A DNA stretch of 35,596 bases. Source: Gemmataceae bacterium. Lineage in GTDB: Bacteria > Planctomycetota > Planctomycetia > Gemmatales > Gemmataceae. The DNA is taken from NCBI GenBank assembly GCA_022616435.1, contig JAKEET010000140.1:1-35596 (forward strand). The letters are read 5' to 3'. Under the pieces are notes generated by a model that was given only the letters and a program-made list of their open reading frames with translations, ran no database searches and had not been told where the DNA came from. Positions 26,041 to 35,476 of this stretch are shown here, one piece after another (position 1 is the first letter of the stretch; each line of letters begins with the position of its first letter). The position numbers and the translations under genes were made by a program.

Positions 26041-26121
26041 GAATTTCTCCATTTTTCATGAGGCGCGCAGCCGTCGTTTTACGCACTGTGAGCGCCGACG
26101 CCTCGAGCGTGGGATTTCACC

Positions 26122-29100
26122 ATGGAACCGAAAAGCATCGACCGAATCTTTTGCGACGCGGCCCAGATCGCCTCGCCGGCGGAACGAGACAAGTATCTCG
26201 ATCAAGCCTGCGCGGGCGACGCGGCGCTTCGTCAGAAGATCGCACAACTGCTGGAGATTCGTGGGCAGGCTGGGGACTTCCTGGAGTCGCCGCCGCCCGG
26301 ACTGGGCGCGACCGCCGCGGCCGCATCGGTCGGCGAATGTCCCGGCACGGTCATCGGCCCCTACAAGCTCCTCCAGCAGATTGGCGAAGGCGGCATGGGC
26401 GTCGTCTGGATGGCCGAGCAATCCGAGCCGGTCAAGCGCAAGGTCGCCCTCAAGATCATCAAGCCCGGCATGGACTCCAAGCAGGTCATCGCCCGCTTCG
26501 AAGCCGAGCGCCAGGCGCTGGCCCTAATGGACCATGTCAACATCGCCCGCGTGTTTGATGGGGGCACAACGGGGGCGAGCGTCGAGGCGTCAGCCCGACG
26601 TGACGACGCCGCCCAACCACGGCGGGCTGACGCCGCGCCGCTCGCCGTAGGCCGCCCTTACTTCGTCATGGAACTGGTCCACGGCATCCCAATCACGACG
26701 TATTGCGACGACAACCACCTGACGCCGCGCGAGCGCCTGGAGCTGTTCGTGCCGGTTTGCCAGGCGATCCAGCACGCGCACCAGAAGGGCGTCATCCACC
26801 GCGACATCAAGCCGTCCAACGTCATGGTCACGCTCTACGACGGCAAGCCGGTGCCCAAGGTGATCGACTTTGGCGTCGCCAAGGCGACGGAACAAAAGCT
26901 GACCGAGCGGACCCTGTTCACGCAGTACGGCACCATGATCGGCACGCTGGAGTACATGAGCCCGGAGCAGGCGGAGATGAGCGCCCTGGGCGTCGATACC
27001 CGCAGCGACATCTACTCCCTGGGCGTGCTCCTGTACGAGCTCTTGACCGGGACGACGCCCTTCGACAAGGAGCGGCTGCGGACGGCCGCCTACGATGAGA
27101 TACGCCGCATCATCCGTGAGGAAGAGCCGCCCAGGCCGAGCATTCGTTGCAGCACGCTGGGACAGGCCGCGGCCACCGTGTCCGCCAACCGCAAAAGCGA
27201 TCCCAGCCGGTTGAGCCAGCAGTGTCGCGGCGAACTGGATTGGATCGTCATGAAGGCGTTGGAGAAGGACCGCAACCGCCGCTACGAGACGGCCAGCGGT
27301 CTCGCCCGGGACGTGGAGCGTTACCTGGCGGATGAGCCGGTGCAGGCGTGCCCGCCGTCGTCGTGGTATCGGTTCCGCAAGTTCGCGCGCAGGCACAAGG
27401 CCGGCGTGGCCTCGGCGGCGATGGCGCTATGCTTCATCGTCTTGTTGGGCGTCGGTGCTGGCTGGTTCATGCTCGACCGGGCCGCGCGGTACGCGGACAC
27501 GGCGGGACGTGTCGATAGCACGCTGCAAGAAGCCGCGCGGCTACGAGATCAGAAGAGCTGGTCCGAGGCTCGGGCAGCCGTGCAACGCGCGGACTTGGTC
27601 CTGGGCAGCGGCACGGGGTACGCCGGCTTACGGCAACGGCTCCGTGATCTCGTGTCGGACCTGGACATGGTCGATCGCCTGGAACGAGTCCGCGATGTCC
27701 AGGACGTGGTGAAGGGTGAGCAGTGGGATTACGCAATCGCGGACCAGCCCTACGAGGCCACCTTCCGAGACTATGGGATCGACGTGTTGACTCTCGATGC
27801 CGCCGTGGCGGCCCAGCGCGTGCAGAGCGCCGCCATCTCCGAGCAGCTGGTAGCGGCGCTGGACGCCTGGATTTCGGTCATCCCGCGAGAAAACGCAGAC
27901 CAACGAAAGCAAGTCCGAGCCGTCGTTGACCTGGCCGACCCGGATCCGTGGCGGACTCGGTTCCGCGATCCCTCCGTCCTACGCAATCGGTCCGCCCTGG
28001 AGGAACTGGCAAGTCGCCCCGAAGTTTCCGACTTGCCGCCGTGCAGCGTGGTATTGCTGGGGAGAGCCCTGGTCGCCGCCGGCGCTGCTCCCAAGGCCGT
28101 TGAAATCCTGACCGCCGCCCAACGGCGCCAGCCCGCGGATTTCTGGCTGAACCAGCAGTTGGCGAGCATCCTGTGCTGGCACATCTACCCGTCGCGCAAT
28201 GAGGAGGCCACGGGGTACTGCCGCGCTGCCCTGGCCATTCGTCCCAACTCGGCGGGAATGCACGCGGGACTCGGTAGCTGCTTGCTCAGGCCTGGTCGTG
28301 AAGATGAAGCCATCGCCCTCTATCGACGCGCCATGGAGCTCCAGCCCGATTACACCCATCCCTATCACTCCATAGGGCGGGCCCTGGCGATGAAAGGCGC
28401 CTTGAAGGAAGCCATCGATTCCTACCACAAGTTCCTTCTCGGAAAGCCGAGCCCCTGGTATGCGGCCTACGGCCATTACGATCTCGCCGAGGCCTACAAG
28501 TCCATGGATGAGCCGGACAAGGCCATCGTCAACTACTGGACGGCTCTCGAATTCAACCCCAAACACGTCGGCGCCAAAAACGCGCTCTCAAACGCCACCA
28601 GGAACCGGAAAAGCCGAGACAAGGTTATCGATTTCTTCAGCAAGTTCGTCCAAGCCAACCCGCATAACGCCCCGGCCCGTTGGTACCTCGGCAACGCTCT
28701 TTGGTTCCAAGGAAACGCGGACCAGTCGCTCGGTCACTTCGAGAAAGCCGTCCAACACGATCCGAACGAGAAGGAGTACTACTACAGTCTCGGCAATAAC
28801 CAGAGGAGACTCAACCAGCTGGACGAGGCGATTTTGTCCTACCAGAAGGCCATCGACCTCAACCTGAAGTCCGCGTGGATGTACCACGAGTTGGGCCTCG
28901 CTCTGCGCGGCAAGGACCGGCTCGGGGAAGCGATCAAGTCTTGGAAAAAGGCCGTTGAGATCGATGCGAACTTCTCCCGGGTGCACACGAATTTGGGTTG
29001 GCTTCTAGCCACGGCGGCCGATCCGAAGCTGCGCGACGCGAAGGCGGCCGTCTTCCATGCTCAGAAGGCAGTGGACCTCGCGCCCAAGGAGGCAAACTAC

Positions 29101-29373
29101 CGGAGCAACCTGGGCGTCGCCTTGCTACGAGTTGGGCACTGCAAGGCAGCCGTGGAGACTCTCGAAAAAGCCGACCAAATGTGGTCCGGCGGCGATCAGC
29201 AGCACCGCTTCTTCCTCGCCATGGCTTATTGGCAAGTCGGCGACAAGGACAAGGCCCGCCAAGCTTACGAACAAGGCGTGCAGTGGATGGACAAGCACGA
29301 CCCCAACAGGGAAGAACTCCGACGCTTCCGTGTGGAGGCAGAAGAGCTGATGAAGAAGGAAATCAGTCATTAG
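26122..29373 (+). CDS. transmembrane Ser/Thr protein kinase with TPR tail (module 2)
   Basis: 1083 residues. An N-terminal helical segment resembles that of kinase 1. The kinase domain runs from about 80 to 400: glycine loop GEGGMG (88-93), catalytic Lys 111, HRD at 226-228, DFG at 249-251 and 'GTLEYMSPEQAEMS'. It is of the long planctomycete type with 'RPYFVMELVHGIPIT'. Residues 151-176, between the fourth and fifth strands, are an insertion encoded by a palindromic repeat. One membrane span lies at about 428-450. Outside are many TPR units (for example 'ALYRRAMELQPDYTHPYHSIG') to the C-terminus. Catalytic residues are intact. Confidence 0.93.
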   Translation: MEPKSIDRIFCDAAQIASPAERDKYLDQACAGDAALRQKIAQLLEIRGQAGDFLESPPPGLGATAAAASVGECPGTVIGPYKLLQQIGEGGMGVVWMAEQSEPVKRKVALKIIKPGMDSKQVIARFEAERQALALMDHVNIARVFDGGTTGASVEASARRDDAAQPRRADAAPLAVGRPYFVMELVHGIPITTYCDDNHLTPRERLELFVPVCQAIQHAHQKGVIHRDIKPSNVMVTLYDGKPVPKVIDFGVAKATEQKLTERTLFTQYGTMIGTLEYMSPEQAEMSALGVDTRSDIYSLGVLLYELLTGTTPFDKERLRTAAYDEIRRIIREEEPPRPSIRCSTLGQAAATVSANRKSDPSRLSQQCRGELDWIVMKALEKDRNRRYETASGLARDVERYLADEPVQACPPSSWYRFRKFARRHKAGVASAAMALCFIVLLGVGAGWFMLDRAARYADTAGRVDSTLQEAARLRDQKSWSEARAAVQRADLVLGSGTGYAGLRQRLRDLVSDLDMVDRLERVRDVQDVVKGEQWDYAIADQPYEATFRDYGIDVLTLDAAVAAQRVQSAAISEQLVAALDAWISVIPRENADQRKQVRAVVDLADPDPWRTRFRDPSVLRNRSALEELASRPEVSDLPPCSVVLLGRALVAAGAAPKAVEILTAAQRRQPADFWLNQQLASILCWHIYPSRNEEATGYCRAALAIRPNSAGMHAGLGSCLLRPGREDEAIALYRRAMELQPDYTHPYHSIGRALAMKGALKEAIDSYHKFLLGKPSPWYAAYGHYDLAEAYKSMDEPDKAIVNYWTALEFNPKHVGAKNALSNATRNRKSRDKVIDFFSKFVQANPHNAPARWYLGNALWFQGNADQSLGHFEKAVQHDPNEKEYYYSLGNNQRRLNQLDEAILSYQKAIDLNLKSAWMYHELGLALRGKDRLGEAIKSWKKAVEIDANFSRVHTNLGWLLATAADPKLRDAKAAVFHAQKAVDLAPKEANYRSNLGVALLRVGHCKAAVETLEKADQMWSGGDQQHRFFLAMAYWQVGDKDKARQAYEQGVQWMDKHDPNREELRRFRVEAEELMKKEISH
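26574..26646. repeat. palindromic repeat inserted in frame in the kinase domain
   Basis: Outer arms GGCGAGCG (26574-26581) and CGCTCGCC (26639-26646) and inner arms GGCGTCAGCCCG (26586-26597) and CGGGCTGACGCC (26623-26634) pair perfectly, leaving a 25-nt loop. It codes for the residues between 'DGGTT' and 'GRPYFVME' of kinase 2, a gap that is short in related kinases. The total added length is about 78 bases, a multiple of three. Confidence 0.8.
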
Positions 29374-29432
29374 TCAGTAGCCCGTGGCAAGTCGCTTGGC
29401 TGCTACTGACCACGGACTACTAACTACTGACT
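29372..29432. repeat. nested inverted repeat after kinase 2
   Basis: AGTCAGTAG (29372-29380) pairs with CTACTGACT (29424-29432), and inside it CCGTGG (29382-29387) pairs with CCACGG (29410-29415). The left arm overlaps the kinase stop codon. The ACTGAC/ACTAAC character recalls the tandem array at 6363-6397. It could terminate the kinase transcript. Confidence 0.65.
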
Positions 29433-29435
29433 CTT

Positions 29436-29572
29436 GAAACAAAACGGCCAGTGAGCCCTCACCTGCAAGTAAGCACTCACCGGCCCGGCATCTCCCGGAC
29501 GCTTGGTCTGCGCGCCCGGAGCGATGGCGTTGTCATTGTATCGCGGACCGCCTCCACTTTGGAGAAGTCGTC
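29436..29572 (+). promoter_or_regulatory. conserved leader element, copy 2
   Basis: 137 bases up to the ATG of the giant gene, matching 13723-13860. It opens with AAACAAAACGGCC. The stem GGCCAGTGAG (29446-29455) pairs with CTCACCGGCC (29476-29485) with one A-C mismatch, and the loop is again 20 nt, containing CAAGTAA. A second CCTCAC inside the loop could pair with the left arm instead. The blocks GACGCT, TGCGCGCC (29509-29516), TTGTCATTGTA (29530-29540) and CGCGG are kept. From TTGTCATTGTA to the start codon both copies are exactly 32 bases. Confidence 0.75.
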
Positions 29573-32500
29573 ATGACGTTCTTATCCACGACGCGGTCCA
29601 ACCTCGGCCGGCCTCAGCTCCGCCCGCGCTGCCGTCCCAACCTGGAACTGCTGGAAGACCGCTGCTTGCTCAGCTCAGGGTTGGACATTGCCGGCTACAG
29701 TCAACCACCGCTAACTTTCGAAGCCAACCGGGGCCAGATGGACGCGCGCATCGACTTTGCCGCGCGCGGGCCCGGCTATGCGGTCGCACTGGACGGCGGC
29801 GACGCCGTGCTCTCCGTCTGGAACGAGACGGCCGGGCCGAACGGCCAAGTCAGCATGAAGGGATCGGCCGTCAAGCTCGACGTCGTCGGCGGCAATCCCC
29901 GCGCCCGCGCGATCGGCATCGCGCCGCTGCCCGGCGCCTCCAACTACTTGATCGGACCCGACCCGAGCCAGTGGCACACGAACATCCCCAACTATGCAGG
30001 CGTCCTTTACAAAAACGCCTACAAGGGTATTGACCTGACCTACTACGGCGCGAACCAGCGCCAATTGGAATACGACTTTGTCGTCCGCCCCGGCGCCGAC
30101 CCCAGGGCCATCAAGCTCTCCTTTTCCGGCATCAAGAGCTTCAAGATCAATGCCAAGGGCGACCTGGTGTTGCGCACGCGCGCGGGCACGATTCTCCAGC
30201 ACAAGCCGGTGATCTACCAGGAAGTGAACGGTGTCCGCAAGGAGATCGCGGGCCGCTATGTCGTCAAGAGTGCCAGCGCCAGGACGCAAAAGGTCATCGT
30301 CGGCTTCCGCATCGGCAAGTACAATGCCGCGCGGCCGCTGATCATCGACCCGCTCCTCACCTACTCGACCTACCTCGGCGGCAGCGGCGCCGACGTGGGC
30401 CATGACGTCGCCGTGGACGCGGCCGGCAATGCCTACGTCACCGGCCACGCGGCCTCGCTCAATTTTCCGACCACCGCGGGCGCCTTCCAGTTCAACAACG
30501 CCGGCGGCGCCACCGACGTCTTCGTGACCAAGCTGGCCGCCGACGGCTCCGGCGCCGTCTACTCGACCTATCTGGGCGGCACCAACATCGATCGCGGTTA
30601 CGGCATCGCCGTGGACGCCGCGGGCAATGCCCATGTGGCAGGGGAGACGCGCTCGATCAATTTCCCCGTTACCCCGGGCGCGTTTCAGCCGGCCAAGTCG
30701 TCGGCAGTGAGCAACGCCTTCATCACCAAGCTCAACGCCGCGGGAAACGGCCTGGTCTACTCGACCTACCTGGGCGGCGCCACCTTGGCCGAGGCCCACG
30801 CCATTGCCCTGGACACGCAGGGCATGGCGTACGTGACCGGGCGCAACGACGGGGCAAACTTCCCCACGACGCCGGGGGCGTTCCGGACCACCATCGCGGG
30901 CGGGCAAGACATCTTCGTATCCAAGCTGCAGCTCGCCGGCGCCGGCGCCAGCGACCTTCTCTATTCGACCTACGTCGGCGGCGCCGCCAACGAAAACGGC
31001 GATGCCATTGCTGTCGACGATGCGGGACTCATCTACGTCAGCGGCTTCACCCTCTCCGCAGATTCACTGGCGACGCCCGCAATCAACGAAGGCCTACCGG
31101 TCACGCCCGGCGCCTTCCAATCCAGTGCGGGCGGTGGCGGCGACGCCTTCTTGCTCCAGATCGATCCCGCCCAATCGGGCGCTGCCTCGCTTCCTTACTT
31201 GACCTACCTCGGCGGCAGCTCGGCCGACAACGCGGCGCACGATGCCGGTGTCGCCGTGAACGGCGGCTTCGTCTACTTGACCGGCACGGCTCGGACCACC
31301 TTCCCCATCACCGCGGGCGCCTACAAGACCACGCCGGATGGCGCCGACGTCTTCGTTGCCAGGATGGACCTCGCCCAGGTGGGCAGTGCCCAGCTCGTCT
31401 ATGCCACGTTTCTGGGCGGCGCCGCCGCCGAGGAAGGCAAGGACATTGCCGTGGACGGCGCCGGCAACGCCTATGTCACCGGGCAAACCGGCTCGAACAA
31501 CTTCCCCGCCACGGCGAATGCGTTTCAATCGACCTACGCCGGCGGCACCGATGCGTTCGTCGCCAAGCTCAGCGCCAACGGCTCGCAGCTGCTGTACTCG
31601 ACTTATCTGGGTGGGCCGCAAGGTGCGGCGGACATCGGCCTGGGCATCGCCCTCGACCCTGCCGGCAACGTCTATGTCGCCGGCCAGGCCGGCTCGACGT
31701 TTCCCATCACCGCGGGGTCGTATCAGACGCTCTCCGGCGGCAGCACCGACGCCTTCGTGACCCAGATTCCCGCATCGTCCCTCAACCCCAACAGCGCGCC
31801 AGAGGCCAATGACGATACTGCAACAACCGACGAAGACCAGGCCGTCGTCATCCCCGTCCTCACGAACGACACCGACCCGGACGGCGACCCGCTCACCATC
31901 ACCGACGTGAGCGCTCCGATGCACGGCACGGTTGTCGTGCTCGGCCAGGGTCTGATGACATATCAGGGCGAGCTGAACTATTTCGGGCTCGATTCGTTCA
32001 CCTACACGATCAGCGATGGCCAAGGGCACACCGACACAGCCACGGTTGCCATCACGATCAACGCGGTCAACGATATGCCGGTGGCCGTCGATGACAGCTA
32101 CACCATGCCGGAGGACAACCTCCTGGGCGCGGCGCCTCCCGGCGTACTTTGGAACGACGCCGATGCCGACGGCGATCCGCTCACGGCCATCAAGGTAACG
32201 GACGCCTCGCACGGCGAGTTGAACCTGAACGACGATGGCACGTTCCTCTACGACCCCGACCCGAACTTCCACGGCATTGACAGCTTCACCTACAAAGCCA
32301 ACGACGGCCTCGCCGACAGCAACGTCGCCACCGTGACCATTACTGTCAGCCCGGTGGACGACACGTTCACCGTAGCGTTCAACGCCGCCCTGGGTTTCTT
32401 GGAAATCCTCGGCACTGATGATGTCGATAACCTGGAGTTGAGCGTCGACGACCTGGGCCGAGTCCAGGTCGATGCGATCGGCCCGAACGGCGACCGCGCC

Positions 32501-35266
32501 CCGCAGCCGATTTTCGACGCCGTCACCGGCCAGCCGCTCGACCCGCTCGGTGCGGACTGGCCGAGCGTCACTAACACACAAAAGGTGAACGTTAGCCTCG
32601 GCGACGGCGACGACGAGGTCGGCATCATCATCGTCAACAGCAACGTCGGCCTGGGTGGAATAACAGACATCACCATCGACGGCGGCCCCGGCGACGACGA
32701 CATCAACCTCGACGCCGTGTTGGTGCCCCCGCCCGACCCGGACATGCCCCAAGAGCCACGGACGCTTTATGTCAACTTCCAGGGCGGCGGCGGGCGTGAT
32801 GACGTCACCGCGCGCATGGGCGTTCAACCGACGCCGTTCATGCCGACCGTCTTCAGCGTGATGAGCTTCGATGGCGGCGCCGACGATGACAGCCTCTCCG
32901 TGATCACCGACGCCAGCGCGGTGATGGGTAGCGAACCGACGCCGTTCGTGCCCAGTCTCTTCAGCCAGGTGAACGTCGCCGGAGGCGACGGCAATGACAG
33001 CATTTCCGCGCTAACGAACATCACGGCCCTTTTGGGCGCTCAACCAACGTTCATGCCGATAATCCTCAGCGCGACCAACATCGATGCCGGCGCGGGGGAT
33101 GATACTCTCTCCGTGCTCACCAACATCACGGCGCCCATGGGCACTCAAGCCACTCTCGTGATGGCGAATGTCATCAGCGTGACGAACGTCGACGGCGGCC
33201 TTGGCTTCGACACCGGCGACTTCCCGCCGGGCACGACCTACGCCAACATGGAGGTTGTTGCCCCCAACGACAACGAATTCCCCGTGGCCAACGACGACAC
33301 GGCGGCAACCTTCGTGGATTCGCCCGTGGTCGTCGCCGTCAAGGCCAATGACCAGGACCCCGACGGCGATTCGCTCAATGTCATCGGCGTGACCGATCCG
33401 CCCCACGGCACGGCCTCGATCCGATTCGATGACTCGATCACCTACACGCCCGACGCGGGCTTCGTGGGGACCGACACGTTTGACTACACGATCACCGACG
33501 GCCGCGGCGGCACGGCTACCGCGACGGTGACGGTGACGGTGGCCCCCAACCCTCCGCCCGTGGCCAACGACGACACGGCGGCAACCTACGAGGATTCGCC
33601 CGTGGTCATCGCCGTGAAGGCCAATGACCAGGACCCCAACGGCGATCCGCTCAATGTCATCGGCGTGACTCAACCGGCTCACGGCACGGCCTCGATCCGA
33701 TTCGATGACTCGATCACGTACACGCCCGACCCGGGCTTTGTGGGGACCGACACGTTCGACTACACGATCACCGACGGCCACGGCGGCACGGCTACCGCGA
33801 CGGTGACCGTGACCGTGCGACGCCAGAGCCGGCTCTTCGCCGACTTCAACGGCGACGGCTACGGCGACCTGGTGGTCGGCGTGCCGTTCGCGAGTGACAA
33901 TGGCGCCGGGGGTGCCGGCGCCGTCCATGTCATCTACGGCTCCTTCTTCGGACTACTGGCCGGCAACGCCGAGGTTCTTACCCAGGACAGTCGGGGCCTG
34001 GGCCGCAGCGAGGCCTTGGATCAATTCGGCATCGCCCTCGCCACCGGCGACTTCGACGGCAACGGCCTGGATGACCTGGCGATCGGAGCGCCGGGCCCCG
34101 ACGTTGTTTCAGGCCGCGATTTGTTTGGGTCGGTTTTTGTGCTCTATGGTTCAGACGATGGCCTGGGCGCCCAACGGACGCAGAGTTGGGATCAGGATAG
34201 CGCCGGCGTGCTGGGTGTGGGAGAGGATGGCGACGCATTCGGATTCGCGCTGGCCGCCGGCGATTTCAACGGCGACGGCAAGGACGACCTCGCCATCGGC
34301 GCGCCTCGCAATAATCTGGGCGGCGGCGTCAACGTGCTGTACGGGTCCGGCATTGGACTGACTGCCGCCGGCAACGAACTCTGGAACCAGAACGCCATTG
34401 GCGGAGATGGGGGCGAGGGCGGTGACTTTTTCGGCTATGCGCTTTCCGCGGGAGACTTCAACGGCGACGACAAGGACGACCTGGTGATCGGCGTGCCCGG
34501 CGAAGGCATCGTGGGGGTCGAGAACGTCGGCGCCGTCCACGTGATGTATGGTGCGGCGGCCGGACTGGCAACCGCCGGAAGCCAGTTCTGGACCCAGGAC
34601 AGCTACGGCGTCGAAGGTGTTGGCGAAGAAGACGATCAATTTGGCCGGACCCTGGCCGTCGGCGACTTCGACGGCGACGGGAAGGATGACCTGGCGATCG
34701 GCGTCCCGGACGAGGATGTCGGCGTTGTCCTCGATGCCGGCACGGTGAACGTGCTTTACGGGACCGGCAGCGGCTTGTCCGCCGTTGGAAACCGGTCTTG
34801 GACCCAGGACAGCGCCGGCATCGTCGGCTTGCCGAACGCCCATGCGCGGTTCGGTACTGCCTTGGCGGGCGGCGACCTCAACGGCGACGGCGTGGACGAC
34901 CTGGTCATTGGCGCGCCCCACGTTGGCAACGGCGGCGCCGTGCACGTGCTCACCGGCGGCGCGGCCGCGGGCCTGACCGCCGCCAATGACTTCTGGATCG
35001 AGACGAGCTTCGCGGGCGACTTCTTGGTCCAAATCGACGGCGCGTTCGGCGCTGCCCTGACCGTAGGCGACTACAACCGCGACGGCAAGGCCGACGTGGC
35101 CATCGGCATACCTGGTCAGGACGTGGGCGGCGTTTCCGGGGCTGGCGCCGTCCGAGTGAGATACGGCGCCGGCGAACCGGAGGACACGGACGGTAGCCAG
35201 CTCTGGACTCAGTTGGCCCTTGGCATCTTCGGCGATCCCGTGGATTCCTTCGGCTCCAGCCTGTGA
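29573..35266 (+). CDS. LEDR-motif giant with SBBP, cadherin-like and FG-GAP repeats, exported
   Basis: 1897 residues. ATG 29573 has GGAG upstream. Basic N-terminus with LELLEDRCLLSS (24-35). Next comes a DUF7948-like domain starting 'LTFEANRGQ' (about 47-255). Seven SBBP beta-propeller repeats follow (YSTYLGG lines, about 260-740). Two cadherin-like/tandem-95-type domains cover about 742-925. A Ca-binding-like region has 'GGADDDSL' and 'GAGDDTL' lines (about 925-1235). Two nearly identical cadherin-like domains follow (about 1237-1415). Seven FG-GAP integrin-type repeats (D.NGDG..DL.IG.P) cover about 1420-1885. The stop falls at the start of an eighth FG-GAP unit ('DSFGSSL'). It is likely a cell-surface or secreted adhesin-like protein controlled through the module-2 kinase (inference). 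Confidence 0.9.
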   Translation: MTFLSTTRSNLGRPQLRPRCRPNLELLEDRCLLSSGLDIAGYSQPPLTFEANRGQMDARIDFAARGPGYAVALDGGDAVLSVWNETAGPNGQVSMKGSAVKLDVVGGNPRARAIGIAPLPGASNYLIGPDPSQWHTNIPNYAGVLYKNAYKGIDLTYYGANQRQLEYDFVVRPGADPRAIKLSFSGIKSFKINAKGDLVLRTRAGTILQHKPVIYQEVNGVRKEIAGRYVVKSASARTQKVIVGFRIGKYNAARPLIIDPLLTYSTYLGGSGADVGHDVAVDAAGNAYVTGHAASLNFPTTAGAFQFNNAGGATDVFVTKLAADGSGAVYSTYLGGTNIDRGYGIAVDAAGNAHVAGETRSINFPVTPGAFQPAKSSAVSNAFITKLNAAGNGLVYSTYLGGATLAEAHAIALDTQGMAYVTGRNDGANFPTTPGAFRTTIAGGQDIFVSKLQLAGAGASDLLYSTYVGGAANENGDAIAVDDAGLIYVSGFTLSADSLATPAINEGLPVTPGAFQSSAGGGGDAFLLQIDPAQSGAASLPYLTYLGGSSADNAAHDAGVAVNGGFVYLTGTARTTFPITAGAYKTTPDGADVFVARMDLAQVGSAQLVYATFLGGAAAEEGKDIAVDGAGNAYVTGQTGSNNFPATANAFQSTYAGGTDAFVAKLSANGSQLLYSTYLGGPQGAADIGLGIALDPAGNVYVAGQAGSTFPITAGSYQTLSGGSTDAFVTQIPASSLNPNSAPEANDDTATTDEDQAVVIPVLTNDTDPDGDPLTITDVSAPMHGTVVVLGQGLMTYQGELNYFGLDSFTYTISDGQGHTDTATVAITINAVNDMPVAVDDSYTMPEDNLLGAAPPGVLWNDADADGDPLTAIKVTDASHGELNLNDDGTFLYDPDPNFHGIDSFTYKANDGLADSNVATVTITVSPVDDTFTVAFNAALGFLEILGTDDVDNLELSVDDLGRVQVDAIGPNGDRAPQPIFDAVTGQPLDPLGADWPSVTNTQKVNVSLGDGDDEVGIIIVNSNVGLGGITDITIDGGPGDDDINLDAVLVPPPDPDMPQEPRTLYVNFQGGGGRDDVTARMGVQPTPFMPTVFSVMSFDGGADDDSLSVITDASAVMGSEPTPFVPSLFSQVNVAGGDGNDSISALTNITALLGAQPTFMPIILSATNIDAGAGDDTLSVLTNITAPMGTQATLVMANVISVTNVDGGLGFDTGDFPPGTTYANMEVVAPNDNEFPVANDDTAATFVDSPVVVAVKANDQDPDGDSLNVIGVTDPPHGTASIRFDDSITYTPDAGFVGTDTFDYTITDGRGGTATATVTVTVAPNPPPVANDDTAATYEDSPVVIAVKANDQDPNGDPLNVIGVTQPAHGTASIRFDDSITYTPDPGFVGTDTFDYTITDGHGGTATATVTVTVRRQSRLFADFNGDGYGDLVVGVPFASDNGAGGAGAVHVIYGSFFGLLAGNAEVLTQDSRGLGRSEALDQFGIALATGDFDGNGLDDLAIGAPGPDVVSGRDLFGSVFVLYGSDDGLGAQRTQSWDQDSAGVLGVGEDGDAFGFALAAGDFNGDGKDDLAIGAPRNNLGGGVNVLYGSGIGLTAAGNELWNQNAIGGDGGEGGDFFGYALSAGDFNGDDKDDLVIGVPGEGIVGVENVGAVHVMYGAAAGLATAGSQFWTQDSYGVEGVGEEDDQFGRTLAVGDFDGDGKDDLAIGVPDEDVGVVLDAGTVNVLYGTGSGLSAVGNRSWTQDSAGIVGLPNAHARFGTALAGGDLNGDGVDDLVIGAPHVGNGGAVHVLTGGAAAGLTAANDFWIETSFAGDFLVQIDGAFGAALTVGDYNRDGKADVAIGIPGQDVGGVSGAGAVRVRYGAGEPEDTDGSQLWTQLALGIFGDPVDSFGSSL
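33281..33821 (+). repeat. 276-bp tandem duplication inside the giant gene
   Basis: Copies begin at 33281 and 33557 (period 276 bases, 92 codons). They encode two cadherin-like domains starting 'VANDDTAAT' that differ at a handful of residues. The high DNA identity indicates recent duplication or ongoing gene conversion. Confidence 0.85.
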
Positions 35267-35290
35267 CGCGACGATGCACGAAGCCCTAGC

Positions 35291-35476
35291 GGACAGCAAG
35301 CTCGCCGGCGGTGACGCTCGCCGTCGGCGACGCTGTTTTCGCTCCCCTGAACGGCACCGCCACGACGGGCAACAACGACTACGTCGCCAAGACCGGCACA
35401 CTGACCTTCGCCCCCGGCGAGACGACGAAGACCATCACCATCGAAGTCAAGGGCGACAGCAAGAAGGAGGCCAATG
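35291..35476 (+). pseudogene. Calx-beta domain fragment
   Basis: In a frame different from the preceding giant gene, about 62 codons read as a Calx-beta motif: 'NGTATTGNNDYVAKTGTLTFAPGETTKTITIEVKGDSKKEANE'. The match breaks off at about 35476, after which the frame continues without resemblance to a stop at 35559. There is no signal for a start. I take it as a remnant of a surface-protein gene, possibly once part of the gene before it. Confidence 0.6.
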
